64,000 nucleotides of DNA from Flammeovirgaceae bacterium UBA1842 (lineage in GTDB: Bacteria; Bacteroidota; Bacteroidia; Cytophagales; Cyclobacteriaceae). The position numbers and the translations under genes were made by a program. Location: positions 62,001 through 126,000 of the forward strand of contig DDIU01000036.1 of NCBI GenBank assembly GCA_002338655.1. The letters are read 5' to 3'. This document shows positions 54,338 through 63,457 of the stretch, piece by piece. The notes below the pieces were generated by a model that saw nothing but the letters and a program-made list of their open reading frames with translations, did not search any database and was not told where the DNA came from. How positions within the stretch are numbered: the stretch's first letter is position 1; every line of letters begins with the position of its first letter.

Positions 54338-54811
54338 CTAAGTAGTAGTCGACATCCTTCTAAATACATACCTTAAAATGGCATACCCAAATACGCTTAT
54401 TGGTAAAACAAACACTGCCCAAGTGAAAATGCCAATTAAGTGAGCCAACCAAAGCTTTTCAAGTGCACTAAAAAAATCGGCATTAAACATATCCAATAAC
54501 TGGGTGATGGAAAAAGGAATAGGGTTTATACCCAACATCCAAGATCCTAATTTGATCATCGGGATAAGTAAAATTAGCTGTAATGGGTAAACAAAATAAT
54601 TTACCAGCTGAATAGCGGCCAGGTTAAGTTTTAACGCTAGTGAAACCACAAGGCAGATAATGGTAGTAACTCCAATTATTGGAAAAAGCCCAATTGCAAA
54701 TCCTAGAGCGATCGAAAGCGCCAACTTGTTGGGCGTCATCCCCTGCTTTAAAAACCCCAATAGTGGAATTAACAGTTTTCTGTTGATGCTATTTTTGAAT
54801 TTACCAGCCAA
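54338..54811 (-). CDS. DUF2062 membrane protein
   Basis: A 157-residue protein with three membrane helices; LLGFLKQGMTPNKLALSIAL and GFAIGLFPIIGVTTIICL match DUF2062. Function unknown; the domain is often found beside or fused with glycosyltransferases. The stop abuts the stop of the LtaS-like gene (adjacent bases), leaving no room for a separate terminator. Confidence 0.8.
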   Translation of the reverse strand: MAGKFKNSINRKLLIPLLGFLKQGMTPNKLALSIALGFAIGLFPIIGVTTIICLVVSLALKLNLAAIQLVNYFVYPLQLILLIPMIKLGSWMLGINPIPFSITQLLDMFNADFFSALEKLWLAHLIGIFTWAVFVLPISVFGYAILRYVFRRMSTTT

Positions 54812-54895
54812 AATTATCCTAATTAATAAATCAAAGGTAATTTCAATTTTTTCATAAAAAAACTAAACCTCTAATTTGATTTGTCGTTACTAAAA

Positions 54896-54905
54896 ACTGT
54901 ACAGT
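54896..54905. other. Perfect 10-bp palindrome ACTGTACAGT
   Basis: Located in the gap between DUF2062 and the 56-residue ORF, 60 bp before its ATG. It could be a regulator site; no repeat was seen elsewhere in the window. Confidence 0.25.
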
Positions 54906-54965
54906 AATTAAAAGTTTATTTGAACTATTGTATTTTTTATCGTTATTGCAACAAATTAAAATGTG

Positions 54966-55136
54966 ATGATCAATTTTTCTCTCACCAAAACAAAATGGAG
55001 TGTTAGAAATTTAACTCCATTAAATTTAGGTAAATCCTACTTAAAGAACTTCAACCAAGCTTTGCAGAATCTAGAAGTAAACATGCAGGAAGATCGTGTT
55101 GAGGGTAATTTCAAACTTAATAAAGAATGCAAGTAA
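54966..55136 (+). CDS. Possible 56-residue orphan protein
   Basis: An ORF from ATG 54966 to TAA 55134-55136 with protein-like composition (starts MINFSLTKTKWSVRNL, ends in a Lys-rich KLNKECK). It fills most of a 377-bp gap otherwise without genes. No family is recognised and no clear promoter is seen. Could be a real small gene or a chance ORF. Confidence 0.35.
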   Translation: MINFSLTKTKWSVRNLTPLNLGKSYLKNFNQALQNLEVNMQEDRVEGNFKLNKECK

Positions 55137-55166
55137 TAAAAAAAGCCTGCCAAAGATTGACAGGCT
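55137..55166 (-). terminator. Terminator of DUF2807 gene
   Basis: On the minus strand a 9-bp stem AGCCTGTCA / TGGCAGGCT (one G-U pair, loop ATCTT) followed by TTTTTTATT, 23 bp after the DUF2807 stop. Confidence 0.85.
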
Positions 55167-55188
55167 AGTATACTAAAGTGTATATTAT

Positions 55189-55872
55189 TTAATTAGACTT
55201 CCTTACAGAGCCTCCACTACTTGAATCCGTTCTCGACTTATTTGGATTTCCCCGAAATCTAATACTTGCTCCACTGCTTGCGTGCGCATCTATTTCTGAG
55301 ATAGCATATACTTTAGAACCTGAGCCACTACTTGCCCTTACACGAACAATCTGAGCTTCTAAGTCATAGGCGTCAACACCCCCTGCACTGCTTGTAGTTG
55401 CGTCAAGATATTTCGTCTTACCTGACACTTCAATATCACCAGAACTAGATGCACTTAACGTTAATTCATTCACTTCCACTTTCACTTCAACATCTGCTGC
55501 ACTTGACACATCTATGTCCATTCTGTCTGCTTTTATTATACCGTCAGCAGTAACTGTAGCCGCACTACTAGCAGCTATCGACTCCAATGAAACATAGGTT
55601 ACATAAACTTTGACTGATGGGTTTCGATATCTATTCCCTTCTAAATGAATTTTTAACCTATCTCCATATATTTCGGTCAATACCTCATCCAAATCTATAC
55701 CAGACGCTTCTACCTTAACCTTCTCCTTTGTTCCTTTAATAAGAAAAACATCAATGCCCTGCGACACTTGAATTTCATCAAAAGAGCCAACTTTTCTTTC
55801 CTCAACATTCTGTCCAAATACAACTGCAATGCTAAACAACATCATTGCAATTAAAAGATTCAACTTTTTCAT
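55189..55872 (-). CDS. DUF2807 (GIN domain) secreted protein
   Basis: A 227-residue exported protein from the ATG at 55872 (signal MKKLNLLIAMMLFSIAVVFG). The rest is a DUF2807 adhesin-head-like beta-helix with repeated Ser/Ala/Gly turns (IDVSSAADVEVKV, SASSSGDIEVSG, ASSGSGSKVY) and a Ser-rich C-terminus. Common in Bacteroidota and often under stress control; its role is unknown. A promoter of ECF-sigma type, shared with the divergent ABC gene, lies just upstream. Confidence 0.85.
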   Translation of the reverse strand: MKKLNLLIAMMLFSIAVVFGQNVEERKVGSFDEIQVSQGIDVFLIKGTKEKVKVEASGIDLDEVLTEIYGDRLKIHLEGNRYRNPSVKVYVTYVSLESIAASSAATVTADGIIKADRMDIDVSSAADVEVKVEVNELTLSASSSGDIEVSGKTKYLDATTSSAGGVDAYDLEAQIVRVRASSGSGSKVYAISEIDAHASSGASIRFRGNPNKSRTDSSSGGSVRKSN

Positions 55873-55896
55873 AATTCCATTTTTAAATATCTGCCT

Positions 55897-55926
55897 TAAA
55901 GACAGGGTAAGTTTAACAGGGTTGCA
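55897..55926 (-). promoter_or_regulatory. ECF-type promoter of DUF2807 gene
   Basis: On the minus strand TGCAACCC (55926-55919), a 15-bp spacer and GTCTTTA (55903-55897), 24 bp before the ATG. Identical elements and spacing occur before the divergent ABC permease gene. Confidence 0.7.
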
Positions 55927-56032
55927 CCACATTATCAATTTACCTTATTCAATCTGCCAATATACTAATTAAGTCAATTTTACTTACTCGCCATTGTATG
56001 CAATTTAAATTTCAGAGCCCACTTCCCCTATA

Positions 56033-56062
56033 TGCAACCCTTTAAACCGGAGCGGGTCTTTA
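56033..56062 (+). promoter_or_regulatory. ECF-type promoter of FtsX-type ABC permease gene
   Basis: TGCAACCC (56033-56040), a 15-bp spacer and GTCTTTA (56056-56062), 88 bp before the ATG. Same layout as the divergent DUF2807 promoter; unlike the TAnnTTTG boxes elsewhere. Confidence 0.7.
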
Positions 56063-56150
56063 TCATTATTTAATAGACAATGAAAATTTCGTGTAACCAT
56101 TGGCTTTTTTTAAAGTATTAGTCCTAACTCATCTATAATAATATAACAAC

Positions 56151-58508
56151 ATGTTCAAAAACTACTTTCTGGTCACAATAAGAAATATCTATAAGAATAC
56201 GATCTACTCCATTATCAATATTTCCGGGTTGGCAATAGGTATAGTTTGCTCCATACTAATTTTGCTTTGGGTGTCTGATGAAGTGTCTTACGATAAATTT
56301 ATTCCCAAATATAATAGGCTTTATCAAGTTTGGGTCAATGCCCATTTTGATGGAAAAATAAACTCATGGCGATCCGTTCCTTTGCCTACCTATGAAGCAA
56401 TGAAAGACGCAGACACAAAAATTAAAAATAGTTGTGTGACGGATTGGGGAGGCTCACATTTACTCAACGTCAATGAGGTAAGAATTACAAAGGATGGTTA
56501 TTGGGCGAGTGAGGAATTCCTTGAGATGTTCGGATTTCCACTGGAAAAAGGGGATGCTAGTACGGTATTAGACGACCCTTCTAATATTGTAATAACTGCA
56601 TCGCTTGCCAAGATTCTATTTGGAGAGGAAGACCCTATCAATAAAATTATCCGTGTTGATGATGATAGTGATCTTAAAGTGGCTGGAGTACTTAAAGACA
56701 TCCCCAAAAATTCATCTTTTGAGTTTGATTTTCTACTTCCATGGAAGCTTCGTGAACAAAAAAATGAATGGGTACGGGAAAATATGACCAATTGGGGCAA
56801 TTATTCCTTCCAGGTGTTTATTGAGTTGGACGATCCGAATAGTATGGCATCGGTTCAGGATAATGTAAAGGACATGCTGACAGAAAAAGGGCAGGATGAA
56901 ATGAAACGTGAGTTTTTCATCCACCCTCTTGAAAAATGGCGGCTTCACTCATCATTTGAAGATGGGCAAGAAAGTGGCGGAAGAAGTGATTATGTACAAT
57001 TGTTTACCATAATTGCCTTTTTTATCATCTTAATAGCTTGTATTAACTTTATGAATCTTGCCACCGCTAGATCAGAGAGAAGGGCCAGAGAAGTAGGTAT
57101 CCGTAAAAGTGTCGGTTCAGGGAGGATGCAGCTGATTCTCCAATTTATGGGTGAATCATTATTCATATCCATTATATCATTTGTAATTGCATTACTACTA
57201 GCCCATCTACTGCTGCCAGCTTACAATGACCTTGTGGAAAAGGAATTGTTTATAGACTATACTTCCTCAACATTTTGGATATTTTCGGCCACCATTATTC
57301 TAATTACGGGAATAGTGTCCGGCAGCTACCCCGCAATATACCTATCTTCATTTCAGCCGGTAACTGTATTGAAGGGCAAAGTATCGGTGGGCAAAGGCGC
57401 AAGTACACCACGCAAAATATTAGTTGTTCTTCAATTTGGGTTTTCAATAATTCTCATTGTAGGCACAATAGTTATTATGCAGCAAATTCAATTGGTAAAA
57501 AGTAGGGATTTGGGCTATAAGCAAGACAACCTAATCTCTGTTTACCGTACCGATGAATTGGACAAAAACTATGAAACTTTAAAAAATGAGCTATTGCAAT
57601 CAGGAGCGGTAGATGGGGTCACAAAATCCAATAGTAAAATTACACAGGTCAATTCAAATAACTTCTTAGGCTGGCCAGGTAAGCCAGAAGACTTAAGGGT
57701 GCTTTTTACTACCATTGTATTAGATTATGATTATTGTCAAACCATGGGTATAAAAGTGCTTCAGGGTAGGGATTTCTCCAAAGACTTTAAAAGTGATTCC
57801 TCTGCTATAATAATAAATAAAGCTGCACTTGAACTTATGGATCTTAAAGATCCTATTGGCACTGAATTAGATTTATGGGGTGGCAAAAGAAACCTTATTG
57901 GAGTAGTTGACAATGTGCTCATGGATGACCCTTATAGAGAAGTAAAACCACTTTTTATGATAATGGATGATTGGGGGGGCTCGGTTAGTGTACGGCTACA
58001 TGGAGACATTGCTACTGCATTGCCTACGGTACAGGCCATATTTGAGAAATATAACACTGCCTACCCATTTGAATATACCTTTGCAGATGTAGACTTCCAG
58101 AAAAAATTTACAAGTATAAATTTAACGAGCCGATTGGCCACACTTTTTGCATTATTGACAATCGTGATCACTGGTCTGGGACTATTCGGGTTAGCCTCTT
58201 TTACTGCCCAACAACGTACCAAGGAAATTGGGATAAGGAAAGTGATGGGTGCAACTGTGGGAGGGCTGGTAAGATTAATGTCATTTGATTTTTCAAAATT
58301 GGTGATTGTATCGTTTATTATATCAGCCCCACTTTCTTGGTATCTGCTAAATACATATTTGGACAGGTACCCCATACGCACACAAATAGAATGGTGGATA
58401 TTACCATTAACAGGCTTAATAGCATTAGTATTTGCCATTGCCATTGTAAGTACACAGGCCTTCAAAGCTGCGAGGGCCAATCCCGTGCAGTCTTTAAGAA
58501 ACGAATAG
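56151..58508 (+). CDS. FtsX/MacB-type ABC transporter permease
   Basis: A 785-residue permease: N-terminal membrane helix (about residues 20-42), a large periplasmic MacB-PCD domain, three helices (about 280-400) with the FtsX pattern ARREVGIRKSVGSGRMQL, a second periplasmic domain, and three more helices (about 665-770) with RTKEIGIRKVMGA. This 8-helix form is expanded in Cytophagales; the ATPase is encoded elsewhere. Probably exports or responds to envelope-active compounds. Promoter of ECF type. Confidence 0.9.
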   Translation: MFKNYFLVTIRNIYKNTIYSIINISGLAIGIVCSILILLWVSDEVSYDKFIPKYNRLYQVWVNAHFDGKINSWRSVPLPTYEAMKDADTKIKNSCVTDWGGSHLLNVNEVRITKDGYWASEEFLEMFGFPLEKGDASTVLDDPSNIVITASLAKILFGEEDPINKIIRVDDDSDLKVAGVLKDIPKNSSFEFDFLLPWKLREQKNEWVRENMTNWGNYSFQVFIELDDPNSMASVQDNVKDMLTEKGQDEMKREFFIHPLEKWRLHSSFEDGQESGGRSDYVQLFTIIAFFIILIACINFMNLATARSERRAREVGIRKSVGSGRMQLILQFMGESLFISIISFVIALLLAHLLLPAYNDLVEKELFIDYTSSTFWIFSATIILITGIVSGSYPAIYLSSFQPVTVLKGKVSVGKGASTPRKILVVLQFGFSIILIVGTIVIMQQIQLVKSRDLGYKQDNLISVYRTDELDKNYETLKNELLQSGAVDGVTKSNSKITQVNSNNFLGWPGKPEDLRVLFTTIVLDYDYCQTMGIKVLQGRDFSKDFKSDSSAIIINKAALELMDLKDPIGTELDLWGGKRNLIGVVDNVLMDDPYREVKPLFMIMDDWGGSVSVRLHGDIATALPTVQAIFEKYNTAYPFEYTFADVDFQKKFTSINLTSRLATLFALLTIVITGLGLFGLASFTAQQRTKEIGIRKVMGATVGGLVRLMSFDFSKLVIVSFIISAPLSWYLLNTYLDRYPIRTQIEWWILPLTGLIALVFAIAIVSTQAFKAARANPVQSLRNE

Positions 58509-58656
58509 AATGTGCCCAAAATAACACTTGGGGCAACTAGGGTGCATTTTTTATGAATTTCTAATGGACAAATAAAAAATTTGATTATATTGGTCATGTC
58601 CTTAGTGGAATGTATTAAAATATTCCAAAATAGGCAGTCTTTAAAAATTAGTAAAA

Positions 58657-59052
58657 ATGGTAAAGGAACAATTAAATGTACTAATCCAGTTGGCAGCCAG
58701 CGACAGCATGGTAGCTGATAATGAAGCTAAGTTAATTCGAATGATTGGCGTTTCTAACGGAATTCCTAAAGAAGAAATTGATGAAATGCTTAAACATCCA
58801 GCAAGGCCTATTGGCGATCTTGGTTCATTGACAGATGATCAAAAGTTTGAGCACTTATATCATGTAGTTCAAATGATGAAAATAGATGGTCAGGTATTCA
58901 AGAGTGAAATAGCTTTTTGTGAAGATATAGCTACTAGGTTAGGTTATAAAAAAAGTGTGATCTCTGAATTGTCTTCAAAAATATTCAGTGATCCAACTAT
59001 TACTGCTGACCGCGATTCACTTAAGAAAAAAGTTCAGAAGTATTTGAAATAA
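58657..59052 (+). CDS. TerB-like protein, paralog 2
   Basis: A 131-residue helical protein, paralogous to the 6135-6521 product over its whole length (shared QLNxLIQLAxSD, QKFExLY and TRLGYKKxV against KLGFKRAV). Acidic, with a Lys-rich end (LKKKVQKYLK). No ter or stress genes are adjacent. A strong terminator follows. Function unknown. Confidence 0.6.
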   Translation: MVKEQLNVLIQLAASDSMVADNEAKLIRMIGVSNGIPKEEIDEMLKHPARPIGDLGSLTDDQKFEHLYHVVQMMKIDGQVFKSEIAFCEDIATRLGYKKSVISELSSKIFSDPTITADRDSLKKKVQKYLK

Positions 59053-59075
59053 AAATATCACAGTTCGTTTGTGTT

Positions 59076-59104
59076 AAGCATGCTTTAGGCATGCTTTTTT
59101 TTTG
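59076..59104 (+). terminator. Terminator of TerB-like gene, overlapping next gene's 3' end
   Basis: AAGCATGC-TTTAG-GCATGCTT followed by seven T. The last codons of the minus-strand PLP-enzyme gene (KKKHA) are read from this same hairpin. Confidence 0.9.
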
Positions 59105-60191
59105 AGTAATGATCAAGAAAACGGCCATTAAGGGTCAAATACTCGCCTAAGCATTCTGCCGTAAGGCAAGAATGTACCGGAAGTACACCCAATACATCCC
59201 CTACTTTCAATTTCCCCATCTCATTATCAGTCATTGAAACCAGTCCGTGCTCTTGAGATAAGCCCGTCACATTACAGTCCTTCAATATAGGCGACCAGCC
59301 TTTTTTCGTTAGCTTCACTACTTTTCCATACAGAGGCACACCATTAACAACGAGGGCTTCTTTTGAAAAGTGAATGGCTCCGCCATAAATACATACTTGA
59401 TTTTTCAGTTTGTTTATTGAGACTACAGGGCAAGCCACAGCCACCGCTATATCATTCTCAGTACAGGCACCAATCTGTTCTTGCATTAAATCATAAAACA
59501 CCAGATTGCCAGGGCTTAAGGCATTGATATTTTCAAATTTATCAATTACACTGCAGGTTGGTGTATCTCCATAGCAAATTTCGAAATTTGGAAATTTATC
59601 CTTGGTGAGATCTTTCAATTCGGCTAAATGAGAAATGGAATCCTGATACACGTCCATTATTGATTCTTTATTGCGACATTCATAAGAATGACCAGCGTGT
59701 AAATAGAGGCCTTTAACCTTAGTGAACTTGTTTCCATCAATATTGGTCAACAGATCAATGATCAAATCCTTGTCGTCAGCCTTTACTCCTGTTCTACCTT
59801 TCCCTGTATCAATCTCCACATATATATTTACCGCATGGCTAAGTTGTGAATTCAGCAACTTAATTACCTCATGATTATCAACTAGTAAGTTTAACCGTAC
59901 CTTTTTTGCCAGTTTATTGATTAAATCTATCTGCAGGATATTACACGGAAACGCTATAGTGATTTCTTTCCAACCTGCATCGGCAAAATAGCTGGCCATT
60001 CCCAACGAACTGACCGTGATGGCCACTGTCCCCTCATTTTTAAACCATTTTCCAATGGCCTTTGATTGATGGGTTTTAAAATGCGGCCTGAATATAACGT
60101 TATTGGCTTTGGCCTTTTCGGCTATCTTTTTGATATTCCTTTTACAACGTTCTTCGTCAAGTAGTAATGTAGGCTTTACTATTTTCATCAT
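59085..60191 (-). CDS. D-threonine aldolase/D-serine dehydratase-like PLP enzyme
   Basis: A 368-residue fold-type III PLP enzyme (alanine-racemase-like barrel). Seen: PLP-Lys in RPHFKTHQSKAIG near residue 40, EIDTGKGRTGVKA, and the metal motif VLPVHSCLTAEC near the end. Family members cleave D-threonine, dehydrate D-serine or act on other beta-hydroxy D-amino acids; the substrate is not resolved. Start overlaps the stop of the amidohydrolase gene by 4 bp (ATGA), so they form an operon, perhaps for amino-acid or peptide breakdown. Confidence 0.9.
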   Translation of the reverse strand: MMKIVKPTLLLDEERCKRNIKKIAEKAKANNVIFRPHFKTHQSKAIGKWFKNEGTVAITVSSLGMASYFADAGWKEITIAFPCNILQIDLINKLAKKVRLNLLVDNHEVIKLLNSQLSHAVNIYVEIDTGKGRTGVKADDKDLIIDLLTNIDGNKFTKVKGLYLHAGHSYECRNKESIMDVYQDSISHLAELKDLTKDKFPNFEICYGDTPTCSVIDKFENINALSPGNLVFYDLMQEQIGACTENDIAVAVACPVVSINKLKNQVCIYGGAIHFSKEALVVNGVPLYGKVVKLTKKGWSPILKDCNVTGLSQEHGLVSMTDNEMGKLKVGDVLGVLPVHSCLTAECLGEYLTLNGRFLDHYSKKKHA

Positions 60192-61924
60192 TCCACCTCT
60201 TCGTTTTTATAGGCGATTTTACCATCAACTATGGTCATCGCTATTTTCGTGTTAAGAATATCATTTTCAGGAATAGTCATGATGTCTTTTGAGAAAATGG
60301 TAAAATCTGCCAGCTTCCCAATTTCAATAGAGCCTTTTACATTCTCCTGAAACGTGCCATAGGCGGCATTCCAAGTATAGGATTTTAGTGCCTGTTCACG
60401 GGTCATTTTCTCTGCGGGTTCGTAACCTCCTTCAGGTGTTCCTTCCAAAGTCTTCCTCGATACACTGGCATAGAACGATGCCAATGGATTGATTGATTCT
60501 ACCGGTACATCCGTTCCATTGACAACAACAGCACCCGTTTTAATGAGTGATTGCCACATATAGGCTCCTTCCTTGATACGCTGCTCCCCTAATCTATCAA
60601 TGGCCCATGGCCTGTCTGATGACAAATGAATGGCCTGCATAGCCGGTATTACCCCCATTTCTCCAAAACGAGGGATATCAGCTGGATCAATATGCTGTGC
60701 GTGCTCAATTCTAAATCTAACGTCATGACCATCTACACCTGCTTCTTTAAAAGCTTTTTCATACCTATCAAGCACCTCCCTGTTAGCCCTGTCACCAATG
60801 GCATGGGAGCAAACCTGGAATCCATACTTCAATCCATTTTCAGAGGTCTTCAAGACGTACTCCATTGGCGTAGTCGGCATACCAAAGTGCCCGGGCCTAT
60901 CTGTGTATTCTTCCAAAAGCCACGCCCCTCTTGAACCTAATGCTCCATCGCAGTATAACTTGATTGAGCGGATAGAAAGTAAATGATCAACTGAATCAAT
61001 CTCTGGACCTCTTTTGTACCACTCTTCCAAATACGCTGGATCATCACTGGAAATCATCACATCAAGCCGCACACTCAGCTTACCTTCTTTCTTATACCTT
61101 TCAAAACGATTAATGGCCGTACTACCTGAACCTGCATCTGTAAAGCTGGTGATACCATTTCTCAAACAAGCCTCCAATGCCAGATCAAAGGCGTGACTGC
61201 CCATTTCTTCCGTAGTTTCTGGGATATTTTTAGCGATCAACTCTTGCGCCCTTTCATTGAATATACCTGTTGGGTTGCCCAATTCATCACGGATAATTTC
61301 ACCGCCCACTACCTCAGAGGCTTCTAGACTTTCCTTGGCCATAGGCCCTACTCCTGAAATCTCCATGGCTTTGGCATTGGCAAAACCGGCATGACCACTT
61401 GCATGGCGTAAAAATACTGGGTTATTCGGAGAGACGGCACTTAATTTCTCATGAGTCTGAAAGCCTTTTACCATTGTTTCGTTCTCATTGTTCCATTTGC
61501 TCTGGTGCCATCCACGACCTAATATCCACTGGCCCGGCTCTGCTTTGGCTACTGCCTCAGCCACTTTTTGCACCAATTCATCATAACTTTTAACATTCAT
61601 TAGATCTAGGTTCATTTCATTAAACCCTAAACCCATGATATGGCCATGCCCCTCAATAAACCCCGGGGTTAAGGTCTTCCCTTTTAAGTCAATGACTTTG
61701 GTGTTATCAGCAATGAACTTTTGGATGTCATCACTTGTACCTATTCCTATAATCCGATCTCCAGCAACGGCCACTGCCTGTGCGGTGGTATTGGCACTGT
61801 CAGCTGTATACACAATACCATTCTGAAATACTAAATCAGCTATTTGCTGTTCTTTCCCAATACAGCCTGTGAGGATAATTATGGCTAATAAAAATTTGAA
61901 ACCACTCTTTATAATGACGTTCAT
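60188..61924 (-). CDS. YtcJ-like amidohydrolase, lipoprotein
   Basis: A 578-residue amidohydrolase-superfamily enzyme with lipoprotein signal (LAIIILTGCIG). Seen: metal motif FIEGHGHIMGLG, the RGWHQSKWN segment, GDRANREVLDRYEKA, EHAQHID and a C-terminal DFTIFSKDIMTIPEND, typical of YtcJ-type exoenzymes. Acts on amide or related bonds of an unknown substrate at the cell envelope. First gene of the operon with the PLP enzyme. Confidence 0.9.
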   Translation of the reverse strand: MNVIIKSGFKFLLAIIILTGCIGKEQQIADLVFQNGIVYTADSANTTAQAVAVAGDRIIGIGTSDDIQKFIADNTKVIDLKGKTLTPGFIEGHGHIMGLGFNEMNLDLMNVKSYDELVQKVAEAVAKAEPGQWILGRGWHQSKWNNENETMVKGFQTHEKLSAVSPNNPVFLRHASGHAGFANAKAMEISGVGPMAKESLEASEVVGGEIIRDELGNPTGIFNERAQELIAKNIPETTEEMGSHAFDLALEACLRNGITSFTDAGSGSTAINRFERYKKEGKLSVRLDVMISSDDPAYLEEWYKRGPEIDSVDHLLSIRSIKLYCDGALGSRGAWLLEEYTDRPGHFGMPTTPMEYVLKTSENGLKYGFQVCSHAIGDRANREVLDRYEKAFKEAGVDGHDVRFRIEHAQHIDPADIPRFGEMGVIPAMQAIHLSSDRPWAIDRLGEQRIKEGAYMWQSLIKTGAVVVNGTDVPVESINPLASFYASVSRKTLEGTPEGGYEPAEKMTREQALKSYTWNAAYGTFQENVKGSIEIGKLADFTIFSKDIMTIPENDILNTKIAMTIVDGKIAYKNEEVE

Positions 61925-62008
61925 ATAATTTGTTTTTAATTTTCCTGTTCTTAATTCAATGCATCAATTTATCAAATAGTAAGGATATTTAGACCAATCT
62001 CAATACTT

Positions 62009-62698
62009 ATGTCACGGAAAATTATCGTAATCCTAATTCTAATATCATTCACTAGTCAATATGGCAAGGCTCAGGAGGTAGGGCTTTCTTTTTCCTATTT
62101 CATACCCAAAAATGGGGAATTCTCTACGCCCATCAGCCCATTTTCATTAAGGGGCATTGGCTTCAATATTGGTAATTACATGGCATTGCAAACTGGTTTT
62201 TCATTATACCGGATGGCCGGGATGAATGTGAAAAACATTGGTGAGATAGAAACTAAAAAAGCGGTTATGGGGCCTAACTTTACTTTGATGGTACCTGTTG
62301 AATATGTATTCCAATTTGTAGGCAAAAGACAGGAGTTCAGAATAAAAGGCGGTGGTTTTGCCTTTCAGACTTTTGATAATAAACTCAACTATGGCAATAT
62401 TGACAGGGCTATTCGTAGTAACACCAACTGGTCGGTTGTGAATGCAGATTTAAACTTTGACAATAGCCTCGGACTGGGGTATTTCTTTGGTGCCGAATAT
62501 GTGGTAAAAGTCACGCGGCAGTGGGGACTTTCATTGGAGGCGAACTACTTTATTGGTGATGCTGATTTCCCATTGAAGGGCTCCTATACTGGAGTAAATA
62601 CAGTAGGCGATATTGAAACTAAAGACGTTGATTACAAAGACGCTAAACTAGATTTTACTGGGTTGGAGATTTCTATAGGGATAATTATTTATCAGTAG
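62009..62698 (+). CDS. Outer-membrane beta-barrel protein (gene with duplicated 3' end)
   Basis: A 229-residue protein with signal peptide (MSRKIIVILILISFTSQYGKA) and barrel-like strands ending in GLEISIGIIIYQ. Divergent from the amidohydrolase gene. Its last 60 bases and the 70 bases beyond the stop recur at 63559-63694 beyond the second TA pair; all coding differences are synonymous. Confidence 0.68.
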   Translation: MSRKIIVILILISFTSQYGKAQEVGLSFSYFIPKNGEFSTPISPFSLRGIGFNIGNYMALQTGFSLYRMAGMNVKNIGEIETKKAVMGPNFTLMVPVEYVFQFVGKRQEFRIKGGGFAFQTFDNKLNYGNIDRAIRSNTNWSVVNADLNFDNSLGLGYFFGAEYVVKVTRQWGLSLEANYFIGDADFPLKGSYTGVNTVGDIETKDVDYKDAKLDFTGLEISIGIIIYQ

Positions 62699-62771
62699 TA
62701 CTAGTTCAGAATGTATATTCCTGATTGGAGTTGACCGATTTTAGTTTATTAATTCGTTGTTAAACTTTGAA
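62636..62771. repeat. 136-bp direct repeat, left copy (3' end of barrel gene)
   Basis: Matches 63559-63694 with constant offset 923 and no gaps. Seven mismatches in the coding part, all synonymous; one mismatch in the non-coding part. Confidence 0.92.
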
Positions 62772-62812
62772 TTTGGAACTTAGAACTTGAATAGGGAGAA
62801 CTGTTGTGTAGT

Positions 62813-63112
62813 TTACAAGAAAGTCAACCCAATTCTTTTGTTTAATCCTTGTTCAAAAATTCGGATTAAAGTTGAGAGTTGGATGTTTCCTTTTCCGTTT
62901 TCTATTTTGGAAATGTAACTCTTCTTTGTCCCTGACTTTTCAGCAAGTTGTTCTTGTGTCAGGTTTGCCTCTTTTCGAGCAGACTTTAGCATTTCACTCA
63001 CAATAAACATTTGAGCACCCTCCTGATATATATTTCGGCTTTCAGTCCCAATTTTCCCATGTTCTAACTCAATTAGCTCGTCAAAATTCTTGATGTTTTT
63101 ATAGTCTTTCAT
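62813..63112 (-). CDS. XRE-family antitoxin
   Basis: A 99-residue protein with a C-terminal helix-turn-helix: ARKEANLTQEQLAEKSGTKK (residues about 47-66) and SYISKIENGKGNIQLSTL. Follows the toxin gene by 5 bp, the order toxin-antitoxin of HigBA-type systems. Likely neutralises the toxin and represses the operon through the upstream palindrome. Confidence 0.88.
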   Translation of the reverse strand: MKDYKNIKNFDELIELEHGKIGTESRNIYQEGAQMFIVSEMLKSARKEANLTQEQLAEKSGTKKSYISKIENGKGNIQLSTLIRIFEQGLNKRIGLTFL

Positions 63113-63117
63113 AGCTG

Positions 63118-63453
63118 CTACTTTTTAATATTAAAATAGTCTTTCATTAATCGTATTGCCTTATCTATTTCTTTTTGTGGTGTCTTTTGAGTCTTCTTTT
63201 GGAAGCCATTAAAAAGAACGACAAGCTGTCCGTCATCCATGCAACAGAAAATGCGATAAATGTTCGATTGATATTCAACTCGAATTTCATAAAGCCCGTT
63301 TGTTCCTACCAAATGTTTTAAAAATTTATCGGGAACTCGGTCAACTTGTTTAATCAACTCAAAAACATACTGGATTTTTAATTTTACTTTTTTATCCTGT
63401 TTTTGGTAGAATTTAATGAAGTGATTTTCGTGAAAGATTATCTTTCGAATCAT
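63118..63453 (-). CDS. RelE/HigB-like (Gp49-type) toxin
   Basis: A 111-residue basic protein of the phage-derived Gp49-like/RelE-ParE class: NGLYEIRVEYQSNIYRIFCC near the middle and QLVVLFNGFQKKTQKTPQKE, the standard pattern, with a Lys-rich end. Different family from the higB at 31923. Probably an mRNA interferase. Start ATG at 63453 with a near-leaderless promoter. Confidence 0.88.
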   Translation of the reverse strand: MIRKIIFHENHFIKFYQKQDKKVKLKIQYVFELIKQVDRVPDKFLKHLVGTNGLYEIRVEYQSNIYRIFCCMDDGQLVVLFNGFQKKTQKTPQKEIDKAIRLMKDYFNIKK

Positions 63454-63457
63454 TTTA

